From contig OZ038320.1 of assembly GCA_964035795.1 (NCBI GenBank), positions 11,630,118 to 11,694,117 of the forward strand: a stretch of DNA of 64,000 nt. The letters run 5' to 3'. Every line of letters begins with the position of its first letter. Within the stretch, counting starts at the first letter, position 1. The translations under genes were made by a program, and so were the position numbers. This document shows, one piece after another, positions 44,820 to 58,128 of the stretch. The notes beneath the pieces were generated by a model. It did not search any database and had not been told where the DNA came from. It worked only from the letters and a program-made list of their open reading frames with translations. The stretch is from Pterobdella sp. o SKG-2022. Its lineage: Eukaryota; Annelida; Clitellata; Hirudinida; Piscicolidae.

Positions 44820-46490
44820 TGAAATTATATTCATTTTATTGTGACTTTTGAAAAAAAATCTTTAGACTAGTCTAGTTAATCAAGTTTCATATTCCTTTTA
44901 CACTAAGCTTTTGAAAGTTCTAACCAGTCAAAATCTGTGCTTTTTTGTAAACTTCGGAAAAATAAAGGTTCATTTAAACTATTCAAGGGTTTTTAAGATA
45001 ATTTATGTATTAGAAATAAAAGTCAACTTTTTAATCAGCATATACAACCAATTAGTGAGTTTGTGCATTAAATTTGAAGTTCTCAAGCTAGAAATCAGTC
45101 AATTTAAAAATATATTAACAAAATTATTTTCCAATAAACCTGTGCTCTCAATAAACTTATATAAATTACTCTGAGATTGACCTTTATTACAAAAACTTTG
45201 TTAAATTATAAATTTGATTGATCATATCGACTTTTTTGAGCTTTTGTTTTTTTCAATACTTTTTTTTTAAGTTTGCGCTAATTTTCTTAATATCAAACAC
45301 TGTATAATGAACATTTATGTATGTTTCGCTGATGAAATGCTTTCATTAAACTTTTATACTATTTCTAAAAATGAAAAAATTGAAAGCATACCGTTTTTTT
45401 TAATTTTTTTTTGATTTTAATCTCACTTCTATGCAATAATTTAAATGCGATGTTCTAGTTAGGACTTTCAGGAAAATGTCTTGATGTTTTGTTGGTTTTG
45501 TTTTGAAGAAATATAACGAAAATACCTAAGATATTTTTATTTTTATATTTTGAAAATTAGGAGTTTTAAAATACATTTATTCAAATATAAACTATAATTT
45601 TGGTGATTTGAATCTTATCATAAAGTATTAGGTGAAGCATACTTAAAACATTTCATCAAAAAACTCTTAAAAGGGGATATGAAATTGTTTCGGCATTATA
45701 TAAAACATTTGTGATATATAACACACAGAGTTTAAATTCTCGCCAGGTATATATTTGAATCTTAAAAATATTGCTTATTTTTGTTTAAAAAACTGTTTAA
45801 ACAAAGTTAAGACTTTTTTCTAATTATTTAATATTTAATTTCAATTAGTTCGTAAAAAAGGTCTGTCAAAATACTTAATTCGTTTTATCGATAACTTTGA
45901 GAAAATAATCAGTCATTTGTTATCAGAAGCGAAACTTTTCTGGGTTACTGTAGGTTCTTGATTCAATATCCGGGTTTTGAGAGAATATTCACAAACTAAC
46001 TTCAAAACATTTCTGTAAAAAAAACTTTTTTTTGAGCCTTTGATTAAAAATTCAAAGATTTATAAAAAAACGTTATCTTTAAAAAACTATAAAAAAAAAT
46101 CTGATGGAAGTCAAAGGCAAAAATAGCTCGAAGCGTCGTCTGCATAATGATGTAATACATCGAACATGATAGTTATTTTGAAAAACGTATGCCATAAATT
46201 TTATGGCAAGTTTTATCATACTGAAATTTAAAAATATTGATCACAATATTAATGTTTTAACTGACTAAACTATATATATTCAAAAGAAAAGGTAGAGATG
46301 GGGATGAAAAGAGAGTGTAATAGCGGGATTAAAGCTGCATTAGACATGTGACTATAGATGCCAGAAAGCTTCCAACCATTTGGATATTATATCCCTGATT
46401 ACATATTCATTTGAAACCTCACCCTATTCGTTTGGTTCACTAGGCACAAATTTTGAATTACTACATTTAATATCAAACCTATCGGAAGTT
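44820..46490. other. AT-rich intergenic stretch
   Basis: An 87-codon plus frame (44911-45174) is not convincing. No known motif or RNA gene seen. Confidence 0.3.
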
Positions 46491-46509
46491 TATATGGATT
46501 CTGTTGAAA

Positions 46510-48073
46510 ATGTCTGCTAATGGTGTTGATGGAACTTCAGAGCAAAAGACATGTTTTCAAGCTGAGTTTTCTATCAAAAAAATATCATTGAGAGTTGAAG
46601 ACCCTCGAGCCTTTGTCCGTTTTGTGGTGAGTTGATAAACTTAGTTCTAAGTAGAATTTTTTCTGGGAGTATTTTAGTTTAAACTGTTGATGTTTCAATT
46701 TGAAACAAAAATGATAATAAAAGTGGAGTTTTAACAGAGCTGATGTTTTTGATAATGTAAATAATATATTGTTTCTAGGCGAACAAAGGCTACATCCCAG
46801 TGTGGTATTTGTTATTCAAATTAATAGTATGCTTACTAGTGACATCTTTCAATATTTCTGATATAACGATCGAGACTATAACTCAATTTAGAGGAAAATT
46901 TTATATCTGGTTTTTTTTTGCCACTAACTGGTCCTTCGTCTTTTTGTGGTTGTACTTTTTGTTTTCCTGCATTAATACTTGTCGCTACTTCAGGTCTCAA
47001 CAAAATTACTCGGTGATACAAGGTTTGTAAAACGAATTTTTTCAGTTTTTATGATTTGAATAAAAACTATTTTTTTTTTTAAAACTAATATTAACAAAAA
47101 TTGTTTCTATACCCTTGTATTGGATGTTGCATACTCATTTTATCCTTCCAAAGTTGTGTTTGTTCAATAGTTTAAAAACAACTTTTTAAAAGTTTTACAA
47201 CTATCTTGAAGGAAATTCAGACGTTGATTGTGAAAGTCATGACGTTTGGACAAGTGTGCAGTTCTTTCTTCACTCTGTTTCATGCAACAGCAATTTCTTA
47301 GTTACTTTCATCTTCTGGGTCTTCTTCCACACCCTTCATGACACACGTTAGCTTAGTATTCAATATAATCAAAACATTTATAGTTTATTCCAATTTGATT
47401 TTTTTTCTAACGTAAACCTGCACTTGAGTTTCACGATAAGCTTTTCAAACTGTACAAAAATGTACGAAATTGATCAAATGCGCAAGGTTGTTTTTTTGTA
47501 AAAAATAATTTATATCATCAAAAAATCAGATACGTTTAACTAAGAAAGCATTTGTTAACTCAAAAAAATTCTTGTTTATTTTTGTTAATAAACTTTTGTG
47601 TTTTTTTTAACCTGAAATTAGGCTAATAATAAGACAATTTGGTATTGTTGGTGTTACGGGTTGTTATAGACTTTGTATATCTTTTTTACATAATATTTTC
47701 ATAATTTATACTACGAGAACGTAAACACCTTCATACAGCTAAGCTCGAACTGGTAATGTCTGGAATTAAGCACACTTTAAACACTGTCATAATTCTCACT
47801 GACCTAACCATTGGTAACATCCCCATCCGACTTCTACACGTCGTTTATCCTTTGTTAATAGGCATTTTGTACTGCTTTTGCAGTGTAGTGTTTTTTGAGT
47901 TAAATTTTATCAAATACACTGATGGTTCTTTATATAAGAATTTAAATTGGCTGAAAGACCCTGAACTTTCAGCTCTCTTGTATTTAATGGCTTTACTTTT
48001 CACCATCCCTGTTCAAATTTTTCTATTTCTCCTTTACAGAATCAAAATTTCATTATTCAAATCTCAAAAATAA
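46510..48073 (+). CDS. rost: Rolling stone-like multi-pass membrane protein (273 aa)
   Basis: Four exons, all junctions in frame: 46510-46626, 46779-47022, 47221-47346, 47739-48073 (phases 0, 1, 1). The product matches the rolling stone (rost) family, integral membrane proteins first described for myoblast fusion in Drosophila, in length and order: an N-terminal cytosolic part, a first membrane segment after Y-I-P-V-W, the F-Y-I-W-F-F-F-A-T-N-W segment (family pattern Y-x-T-N-W), a middle segment FLVTFIFWVFFHTL, and the family-defining H-T-L-N-T-V-I-I-L-T-D-L then IPIRLLHVVYPLLIGILY. About six hydrophobic segments in all. The third exon uses an ACAC/GTTAGC donor, which I chose because it restores both frame and family alignment. 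The fusion role is known for the fly gene only. Confidence 0.8.
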
Positions 48074-48079
48074 TCAACC

Positions 48080-49160
48080 ATTTGAAACAAAAAAGTTATT
48101 ATTTATTATTGTTATTATTGTTAAAGTGACCATACATTAAAAGACTTAACTCAAATCTAAAAAAAACTTTTTAATTGAGTGTGCTATTTAAGACTAGTTA
48201 AGAATCTAGTTTTAAAATTTAGTTAATTACGTAAAATTGAAACACACGTTGTTTATATTTTCAAAACTAAATTGGATCTTATTTGCATCGATGCACCATC
48301 TGTTACAACGTCAAAGGCCATTTTAAGACATTTCATGTTTTTTATTAATGAATGTTTTATAAATTATTAGAATTATTCAGTTAAGAATAATTAACAATAA
48401 TAACCGAAACAATTAGTTTATCGTATTTGTTTTTAGAAATTATGAAAAAATCCTCATTTTTCAAAATTTAACTCATCATATCATGCTTAAATATTTTTAA
48501 TAATGTATACATCTAAATGAAATATAAAAATACGTGTGTACAAGATCACTTGATAATGTGAGGTAAGCTGCCGAAAAAAGTAGTTTAAATAAAAAATTTG
48601 TGTTTGTTTCTTACAATGTGTTTACCTCCACTAGGAATGGTAAAATATTAAACCTTATGAAACGTATTGAAATCATTTCAAATGAGAATGGCAAAATTCA
48701 TTTTAAAGATTTTTATCGGAACAACAATAACTTTTAGTTATTTTCAACTTCTAGAATCGAAAACCTGTAACTCTCAGATATTCATATCATTTAATGGAGT
48801 ATTCAATTTTAAATTGTTGAAACTTCATTTATTTGAAATTTGAGAAATTAATGTATAATTCACTTTTTTTTATCTTGGCACCCGAAAAAATCTTTTGTCT
48901 ATAATATGTCACAGCCAATTTATTTTTACCAAAATTGGATATTTATTAAACTCTTGATACATTAAAAAGTAACGCTTCGGCGAGGTTTGAAGAACTCTTT
49001 CTACCGAGGAGCTTGAAGACACAACTCATTTAACATCATCCTCCTCAAAGGCTTTTCCGGCAATTCTTTCAAACTTATCGAGCTTTTATTATTTCTAAAG
49101 ATTTATTCAAATAATCTAAATTAGCTTAGTATAAAAATATTTTGATTAATAACTTCCATT
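48080..49160. other. Intergenic stretch downstream of the rost-like gene
   Basis: AT-rich. Near 48543-48570 there is a short match (ACTTGATAATGTGAGGTAAG) to an internal part of MITE family 1; otherwise nothing recognised. Confidence 0.35.
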
Positions 49161-49169
49161 GACAGCAAA

Positions 49170-49240
49170 ACACCATCTTTACGAACTTACATTATCAAGA
49201 TTTTTAAGTGTGTTTGACTTACAAAAAGCTTCGTGTTTTG
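49170..49240. mobile_element. Fragmentary copy of hairpin MITE family 1
   Basis: TTTACGAACTTACATTATCA on the left and TTACAAAAAGCTTCGTGTTT on the right resemble the two arms, with much of the left arm lost. Confidence 0.5.
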
Positions 49241-49275
49241 GGGCAAATATAAGCTTTTAATTTTTATTGTAAATT

Positions 49276-49446
49276 TGAAGAAAACAAACATAAAGTGTTC
49301 ATCTAACTAATTTCACTAAGCTTTTTGTAAGAAAATCTTCCATTTTTAAGTGAACATTTATGATCATCATTTTGATAATCAAAGATTTTCTTACGAAAGC
49401 TTAGTGAATTAGTCTAATAAATATTTAGTGTTTGCTTCCATCACTA
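49276..49446. mobile_element. Hairpin MITE, near-complete copy (family 1)
   Basis: The left arm 49276-49339 (AACAAACATAAAGTG, CACTAAGCTTTTTGTAAGAA) pairs with the right arm 49382-49446 (TTCTTACGAAAGCTTAGTG, CACTAAATATTTATT reversed). The outer arm sequence AGAAACAAACACTA is shared with the copy at 1143-1343. The loop is AT-rich. It lies downstream of paramyosin. Confidence 0.75.
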
Positions 49447-49814
49447 TTGGTTTAGGCTATACTACGCCATCATATTTATTGTAATTTTTTTACTTGTTTT
49501 ACATTTTATTATTTAACTTAACACTAGTACAGCAAACTTTTACTTCCAAAAGCAACAAAAATATATTAACAAATTGTTAACTTGGATCTTTGAATAAAAA
49601 TTATTAAATAAAAATATAATTTAAATTAATGACAACGAGATTAGTGTAAAAATTCTGAGAATTGAGCTTCCAAGGTTTGAAATTGATTTCGAAGGACTGA
49701 CCATTCAAATGCGGCGAATGAATGTCTAAAATCCATTTTAATTACAAGAACGCTTTTTTAAAATAACCATTAATGTTTTAACAACAACAAAACCAACATA
49801 ATTGAAGCATATTT

Positions 49815-52800
49815 TTAAAATTTAATATTTCTGCTGACTGAAACACTCCTAAACCCTCCTGGAACTCGTCCTAAGCCAAGTCCAGCAGTGTGAACAGCTC
49901 CCAAGCCAACAGCTGTGTTGGCGTGCCTGATCGCAGAAACGTTACTTTCTGCAACTCTGTCGGCTCTTCTTTCTGCTTCCTCGAGCTGTTCTTGCACTTT
50001 GCGGTACTTGTTCATGGTGATGCTTAAAACTTCATCCTATATAAAAGTTTTTAAAAATTCAATTGAGCTAGGTAAAAATTTTTGGTTTATGAGTTTAATT
50101 AATTTTTACCTGCTCTTCAATTTGTTTGTTTAACAAGTTAAGTTTGTTAAGAAGAGAGTGGTTTTGGTCTTTGAGGTCAACATTAAGTCTGTGTTCTTCT
50201 TCATATTGGAGCTTGTAGTCGTGAGCTTGTTTTTGGTATTTTCTGATTTCAGCTGAAATATCTCTCCCTCTTCTCTGTTCCAAATCCAATTCAACTTCCA
50301 ACTCGTGCAACCTAGTTTTGAGTTTTTCAACGATTCTCTTGCTGTCTTTTCCGTGCTCTAAATCTCCGAGTTTCAAAGTCAATTCATGAATTTGACTTTC
50401 CAAACCTTTCTTTCCTGCTTCGTTGAAATTTGCTCTTTCAGTTTCGGCCTTCAATTGATCTGCCAAACGATTCAGTTCAGATTGCAAAGAATCTACCTTA
50501 GATTCATATAACCTTCCATTGGCGATCACATCATCAAATTCTCTTTGCAGGGCCTATTTTTAAAAATTTTTGATATTTGCAAGATAATTTGCTCAAAATT
50601 GATTTAACTTATTTTTTTAACAAACCAAGTAGTCAGCTTCGAGTCTCTTCTTCTCAGCTGTGAGAGTGTTGATGGTGATGTTGATTTGTTGTGCATTGGA
50701 TGATGACTCTCCAAGCTCATTTTCTGCATGTTTTCTGGCTCTTTCTGAAGCTTCTAGTTGAGATCTGAGGTTTTCAAGTTCTCCGTTTAAGCTTATCAAT
50801 TTTCTTTCCAAATGGCCAACAGTCTCTTTAGCTTGGTCTCCGCCGTGTCTTTCAGATTCAATAAGGGTTTCTACTTCCTGGTTGAAAATAAATATAATTT
50901 ATCATTTATTTTGAAAATAATATGTTATCCCAAACTTGTTATTCAAATTAATACTCATGAAAAAATTTTTTGAAAAATATTACCTTAATTCTCGAGCTAA
51001 GACCTTTGTTAGCCCTGTTGAGTTCTCCATTTGCATGGTTCAAACTGTCGATTTGTAAAATAAATTCATTGTGTTCTCCTTCATACTTCTTTTTCAAGCG
51101 AGCAAGATCATTCTTGTGTTTGCTTTCCAGTTCAAGAATGGTTTTCTGCAGCTCATCGGCGTGCTTGTGGCCAAGACGTCTTTTAAAGTAAAAAATTATT
51201 TTTTGATAACTTTTAAAGTCAATCTTAGTTTTAAAAATAATTATTTTCAATAAATTATAATTTTCATTATTAACCTTTGGTTTTCGATTTCTTCGTCTCT
51301 TTCTCTCAACTTGGTTTCATAATCAATTCTAAGCACATTCAATTGGCTAGTGGCACCATCCAAGCGTGCTTCAAGGTCTCTGATGAAGTCCTTAGCATCT
51401 GTCAGCTCTGCTAACAATGCTTCTCTTTCATTTTGCAAGCTCAATTTAACGGAGAGAGCATCTTGCAGACTCCTGTTGAGATCCTTGTTTGAGTGGTCGG
51501 CTTCCTTGAGAGCGTCTTGAATGTTTTAAAGTAACTTAATTTTGAAACAACTCGAAAAATTTTTCAGAAAAAGTAAAAAATTCAATTTACAAAGCTAATT
51601 TATTTTCTAAATAATTTATAATCACCTTGCAATTTGTGAAGCTCCCTATTAAGATGGTCAATCTTTGATGATTGATCATCACACAACGCCTTCAATCTTG
51701 CCAGTTCAGCCAAGCCTTTGTCAGCATCGTGTTTGTAGGTGTCAAATTCATGAGCCAAGTCATTGAATCTGTGGACGTTATGGAAATAGTAGTTATTAGC
51801 TTATTTTGTTACATAATCGTTTAAACGAATGTTCTACAAAGCTCTATATTATTGTAACAACAAGAGAAGATGAAACTTGTTAAATTTTTTAATGAATGAA
51901 TCTAAACCTTTTTTGCCAGTCACTGTTCTGGTGCTCCAAGTGCTTAACCTTTTTCATGAAGTCTCCAACCACATTGCCTCCCTTCATATGAATTGTTTAA
52001 ATAAGAATACGTCTTGATTCTTAAATATTTAATTCCTTATTATAATGTTATAAAGTATATTAACATCTTCCAATTGCAAGGACAGGTCTTTGATTTCAAT
52101 AGTGAGCTTAGCTTTATCTTTTTCCAACTTAGAGGCTTTGTGTCTAGATTGTTCCAACAAAGACTCCAACTCTTGCAGTCTTGAACCATGTTTTCTCCTG
52201 ATAATTCATTTTATATTCAATTTAATTTTTCAAACATTATAATATATAATTGAATATATTTTATTCAAATGAAAATTTTTAACAAAAACCAAATATAACA
52301 TTCTCATAATAAAAATAAATTAATGAATAAACTCTATTAAACTCTTAGTACTAGGAATTTTATGAAAACACACCTGTAGTCGTCGAATTCATCTCCCTTA
52401 GAAATAATGTCTTTATCATATCTGGATTTGAGGTGGGCGTACTCGTTAGCCAGTTTTTGGTTTTGAGATCGAAGGTCATTGGCAGCTTCAGTTTCTTCTT
52501 CTAATTGAGCTCTAAGCTTGTCAAAGTCAAGTTGCGCGTTGTTTAGTTGGATCTCCAGAGAGCTGCACAACTGTTCGCAAAAATATTTTGATTTAATGAT
52601 ACTTATTTTTAAACATTTGAACATTTTTTGAATAAAAACTATATAAACCTTTGAAAAACTATACAAAAGTTAGATTTTTCAAGTTACTCACCCTTCCTTG
52701 GTCATCAGCTTGTGATCTTGCTTCATCAAGTTCGATTTGAAGCTGGCTTCTCACCTTCGAAATATTTCCAGAGCTGTTTTCGAAATCTCTCAATTGCCTC

Positions 52801-53985
52801 TGGAGCTCAGCGTTCTCGTGACTAAGACGGTCTTTTCCACTCCTAAGTTCAACAACTTGCCTGTTCAATTCTTCTAATTGAGGTCTCAAACGCCTCAACT
52901 GATCTTCCGCCGCTTCCAACTTTTGCTCAGCAAAATGCTGGGTAATGGTAAACTTCATATTAGAAAAAACATTGAATTCATGAACTAGTGCTCGAAACCT
53001 TTCCCTTGTTGGCGTTATCAAGAGAAGCATTCAGAGTGTCGATTTCAATTGTAATCTGATGCCTGTCTTTCTCATTCCTAGGTTTTAAAAAGAGAAAATT
53101 TTTTAAATTCAATTTTTTGGTGTTAATTATTTTACAAGAAATTCTTATAAATATTAAAAAAAAAAATATTAATTATTTTTTATATTCACCTGCTTTTGTT
53201 CTTGTTAGCCTTCTCGAGCTGGTCATTGAGTTCATTTATGAGATCCTGGTGTCTCTTTTTCAAGTTCGACAATTCAGTTTCATGCTGAATGCCGATCAAT
53301 TCCAAGTCTTTCTTCAACTTGGAGATTTCAACGTCCTTCTTCTTGTTCAAGTCAATCTGGTCATAATAAATTATCTTTGTAGAGTGGGTTTCACTATCAT
53401 AAAAATAGATGAAATTTATTATTATTTCATGTTGGTTAATATTGACTAATGTCAATATTCAAACCTCAATGAAAAGCTGTCCTTCAGTTTCTTCAACTTT
53501 TTCAGTCAAAGACATCAGTTGAGCGTTGACTTCGGCTAATTCCCTTTCACTCTATTCATTATGCAACTTTATGTAAATTCATTGTCAATCTAAGTTTTTT
53601 TTTCAAAATAAAATAAAAATTTTTTTTGATGCAAACAAGACTTTAAAACTGAAACGAATGTTTGTATACCCTTAAATGGATTTCTCTCTCGGCTTCCAAG
53701 GCATCTTCAAGTTCTTTGATACGGTTCTATAGTGATTTAATTCTTACTTCAAACTTTTTTAGAATTAATACAATATTCAATCTAGCATATAAAACTAGTT
53801 TAAACATCATTAATAAGCTTGAAAATTAATTGTATCAGAAAAATACTTACTTCAATCCTACAAGCAGTAGTGGGAGAAAGACCTCTAAACACAGTGTAGT
53901 TCCTATTGGGAACAATTGGACCATCGTCCAAAATGCCCCCAGGAATGCTAGTCCTCTTAGTGATGGATGTGCTTCTAAATGACAT
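49815..53985 (-). CDS. Prm: Paramyosin (890 aa)
   Basis: Coiled-coil core protein of invertebrate thick filaments. Fifteen coding exons on the minus strand keep frame throughout: 53851-53985, 53670-53726, 53465-53551, 53190-53356, 52999-53077, 52692-52937, 52374-52570, 52065-52197, 51908-51981, 51626-51768, 51275-51515, 50984-51179, 50626-50877, 50110-50553, 49815-50036. The 890-aa length fits the family (about 860-890). A non-helical head of about 45 residues with YTVFRGLSPTTACRIE leads into unbroken heptads (NRIKELEDALEAE, L-T-E-K-V-E-E-T-E-G). Landmarks include QADDQGRL, KHLEHQN, ADKGLAEL and the final KVQEQLEEAERRAD, followed by a short glycine/serine-rich non-helical tail (G-L-G-L-G-R-V-P-G-G-F-R-S). 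Start chosen as the first ATG of the head exon. Muscle expression is inferred from the family. A 5' untranslated exon may lie near 54000-54060. Confidence 0.95.
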
Positions 53986-54059
53986 TTTTGTTCAATCTGA
54001 CACTTGTAAACTCTGAAGCTGATTGAGGTTTTTAGTATCTAACTTTGAGCAAAAGTTTG

Positions 54060-56450
54060 ATTTGACGGCGAATACGGCGAAATTTTCAAAAACCTGAAAA
54101 TAATTGAGGTTTTATATGTAAGGCAAACTAAAAGATTTTTCAAACTTATTCTTCAACGAAATTACATACAATGATTAATTTTTTTCAATAATTTTTTATT
54201 TTCGTTAAAAACCTTTCAATAAATTTTTACATTTAATTATTCAAAAACTGTTTAATTTAAATTTTAATTAATTTATATTAAAAACCATCAAATCAACAAA
54301 ACCCAACCACCTACACAAGCTTGGAGTCAATATCAGTGATCAACTTCCACAAGCTCATCTTTATACTTCCTAGCTTACCTATAACAAACAATTACTTCTT
54401 TCACTCTATATCAATGCATCCTTATTTTTTATATAACCCTGTTGTATACATACATATATTTTTTCGTTAGTTAAATGTTTCTAGTTATTCATTGAAAACA
54501 AAAAGTTTGAACAAGCTTTGTTTCTACTGAAATTTCCATTTGAAAAGATTTTATTGCAAGCAAAAATTTTTGAATTTAAAAATAATTTCACATCTTTCTT
54601 TTATTATATGCTAAAACAATAAGCCCCAATGACGTCATCATTTTTGTAAATTCATATTGGATGTTATCTGTTACCAAAATAATTAATCCAATATTCTGTA
54701 AATGTTCACTTTTAACAGAACTTCTGAACTTAGCAATAATTATTATGAATGCAATAACAACGATAAGGTAGCAGATATAGCAATAAATTTGTATATTTTT
54801 TTCTAATATAGTTATTTATGAAATTACTCACGTAAGTAGAGAATAAACTATATAATGATATAACATATAAGCATGTAAAAGAAAAACTTGAGAAAAGCAT
54901 CGAAAGCAAAAGAAATTCCCAAATAAGACTATAAATAGAATAAGATAGCAGAATTGCAAGCAAGCTTGATGATCGTTACTTATTTGAAGAAATAATTTTC
55001 CACTTTTTGAGTCATAAATTCAATTTGGAAGAAAACTTTTCATTAGTCAAAGACTCCATAGAAATGATTAGTTTATAAAATGGTTATAAATATATCATTG
55101 AATAAGATTGGTACTTTTGTTTTTAAATTTATATTTTACGGTCTTGCAAAACTATTGTTGCTCTCTCCCATTGCCTTATAATTTTCTAAGCATAAACATC
55201 ATCTCGTGTTTCAAGATTCATGAGCTTTTTGAAACCAATGGTAACTTCAAAAAAGATTTTTCCTAAGGTCTTTTATATTTTTAATAAAAATTTTGAAAGA
55301 TTAATTTTCAAGTTGAAGCCATTAATTGGACAAGTTTTTAATTAACTTGTTATTTTTCACGCTGGTGCAAAATTATCCTTTTTATGTTTTCAGAGATTCC
55401 TTAAAAAATTTTTACAGTTAAAACCTGTTTGAAAGAATTTAGCTAGATTTATCATCGTAATAAACAAAAAATGAATTGCAATCGAACTTTTTCCCTTCTT
55501 AAAAATATGTTTTTTATTTTTATATCAAGGATTTGTCCAGTATTTTTTTTTAAATTGATTAGAACTGATGGAATTAGCATGGAAGGAGTTGGGAGCAACG
55601 GAGATGATGAGCTTGCAAAACTGTGATGAATGAGTAGGCCTAAGAACATTTCCAATGCTTATTAGTAATCTTGATTTTATTGGATTTGGGTAAAAATTTT
55701 CAAAGGCTTTCTTTGAGCTTTAAAAGTAAATTTTTTTTTCTAATAAGATCTATTAGAAAATATATTGTTGAGATCTATATCGTTAATTGAATAAATATGC
55801 CATATCGAAAAAAAATTGCAGAACCTAGCTCACATTTCAAAATTCCAATGCGTTTGCTCAAAAAATTCTCAGTTTTATTAACAAACTTCTATTTTTAAAT
55901 TTGTTACTACTATTTTTAGTAATAATTTAACAAAGTATCTTTTTAGATTCATTCTTCACAAAACTATATATGTTATAAATCTATCCACCGCAAAGTCTGT
56001 CTGAGGTTTTATCTGTTGTGCATTTTTATGATTTCAAAGAACCAAAGTTCTTGATATCATAGTTTTTCTCTAGAAACATACTCTAATCTTTTCGAGTTCG
56101 TGTTTTTCCATACTTACATGGTCTTTAACTTTTTTTCATTTCATCATAATTTTTAATTTTATATTTTTATTTTATTCTATATATTTTTTTAGTTTTCAGT
56201 AAACATGATTACTTTTTTACTTTGCGTTTGATAGTATTATGCTGGGCTAAAGATTTATCTAGCCTTATAAGCATATTATTTTGTTGGAAAATCCCCCCAA
56301 AAGAATAAATTTTCGAATTAGTTAAACTTATTTAAAAGTGCGTATGTTTTTTCAGCAAGTCCTTCTTGAGTATTCTATAAAAATTCCTAAGAAAAGTTTT
56401 TGATTCTTTTTCTGCTTTTGACTTGAAAGATCACTTAATACTAATCAGAA
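54060..56450. other. Upstream region of paramyosin and intergenic DNA
   Basis: AT-rich sequence; I could not identify a TATA box or untranslated exon with confidence. No other gene or repeat recognised. Confidence 0.35.
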
Positions 56451-56459
56451 AATTGAACG

Positions 56460-57060
56460 AATCATTTGTGTTGAATGACCTCATTTTTGAATAGTTTAGA
56501 AATTACCTCTTCAACAGCTCATTCAAAGTCAAATGCCCCAAAAGAGAATCAACACCAAGCGTTTACTCTACTGGAATACCCAAAGATTCTATTCTTGGAC
56601 AGCTTTTGTTCACTTTATACACGGCTCATTTGGAAAAAATTGCATCTCATTACAATTTTTGAATTTATCAATGTGCTGACGACAATATGGTCATTGCTAA
56701 TTTGATGCATCAATGGACTTACAAGAAAGAATGTCAAAGTTTATTGATTAAAGTGTTGCTCAGAAAAAAGCCAATTAACTGAAACTCAACATTTTAAAAA
56801 CTGAAATCATTTGGTTTTCAACATGTAGAAGGAAACGCAACCTGCCGACTCAACCAGTTCGTGTATGAAGCGATCCTACCCTTCCTTATGATTCAGTTGA
56901 AAATTTTAGTATCTATTTTGAAAAAATTATAATCATGAAGACTCATATCAAAAGTTATTTCAAATGTCATTTGCAAAAATGAGAGAGATAAAATGCATTA
57001 TTGGCTAAAAAAATCAAGTCCCACTCAAGTCGGCCTTGATATTGAATAGCATTGATCATT
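56460..57060 (+). mobile_element. Decayed LINE RT fragment (same family as 12150-14690)
   Basis: The plus strand reads I-L-G-Q-L-L-F-T-L-Y (the G-S-V-L-G-P-L-L-F box) near 56590, a C-A-D-D-N remnant of the catalytic YADD near 56680, then TEIIWFSTCRRKRNLPTQPV and D-S-V-E-N-F-S-I-Y-F-E-K. The last two blocks parallel the LINE at 12150-14690. Frameshifts are present. Confidence 0.65.
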
Positions 57061-57069
57061 GAAACATGG

Positions 57070-58120
57070 TGCTAATAGTCATTCAAGTTACAAATCCAAA
57101 AAACCTTTATTTCATGATAAACACGACAGCCAGTAAATATCAAGAACTGAAAAGATCATATAATTCTTGTAATCAAAATTTAGGTTTACCGCAAAATGCG
57201 AAAAGAATTCTATACAAGATAATATAAAAAATGTTCCAAGCTGCGAAGCACTGCTTTAAGAGTAGCCAATCAGCTATGCACCAATCATATGTTTTGTTAG
57301 AATTTTTTTATGATTTATTATTTATTTTTAGAATTAAAATTATGCACAATGAATATTTTTTTATTTAAAATCTATTTAAAAAACCCTAAAGGTGGATTTT
57401 CAATGCTGATAAATCAATCCAAATGTATGCAAACCAATTTTCTTAAATATAGTGTTCTTGGAAGTAAAATAGATAATTTTTTTTTCTAATAACAAAAAAA
57501 ATAGTTTTATTTAGATACGAATGTAAAAAAATGATTATTTCAGTACTTTTCACAATTTTTTTGAAATTCTATGATTGATTCATAAATTATAGGCTCGCTC
57601 TTCAATACTCTTTGCCTGATCGCAGTGCCTGTGATAATATTAAGTGTAGAAATGTCTCAAAATGGGAAATTTTTTAAATCTTTTTTTTAAAATAACAGCT
57701 GTGTCTTTTTTGCCTGAAAGACATAAACTGCGATTATCAAGCACAATAGACATTGCAAGAGTAAGGACAAAAATCTTTCTGAGAAACAGAAGGTTTGAAA
57801 TCGCTTAAAAGAATTTTGAAAGTTTATACTTATCATTTAAAACAACAAAAACAGTATTTTCTCAAAAAAATTTTCAAAATTTTAAAAAAACCAACAAAAA
57901 TTACAAAAACCAATAATTTTACACTGTTTTTTCAGCACTCATCAAATTTTTAACTTTCAAATAAATGAATTTTTCAAATTATTGTTTTTAATAAAATTTT
58001 TATAAATGTCAATTTAAATATTAATTATTAATTTTGTTTCTAATTCTAACTTCACTTTTTCATACTTCGTACAAGTGAAGTTGTTTTCAATTTATTATTG
58101 AACATAATATTTTAGTTTAT
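57070..58120. other. Upstream region of POP4
   Basis: AT-rich; no gene, repeat or clear core promoter recognised. Confidence 0.3.
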
Positions 58121-58128
58121 CAGTTAAT

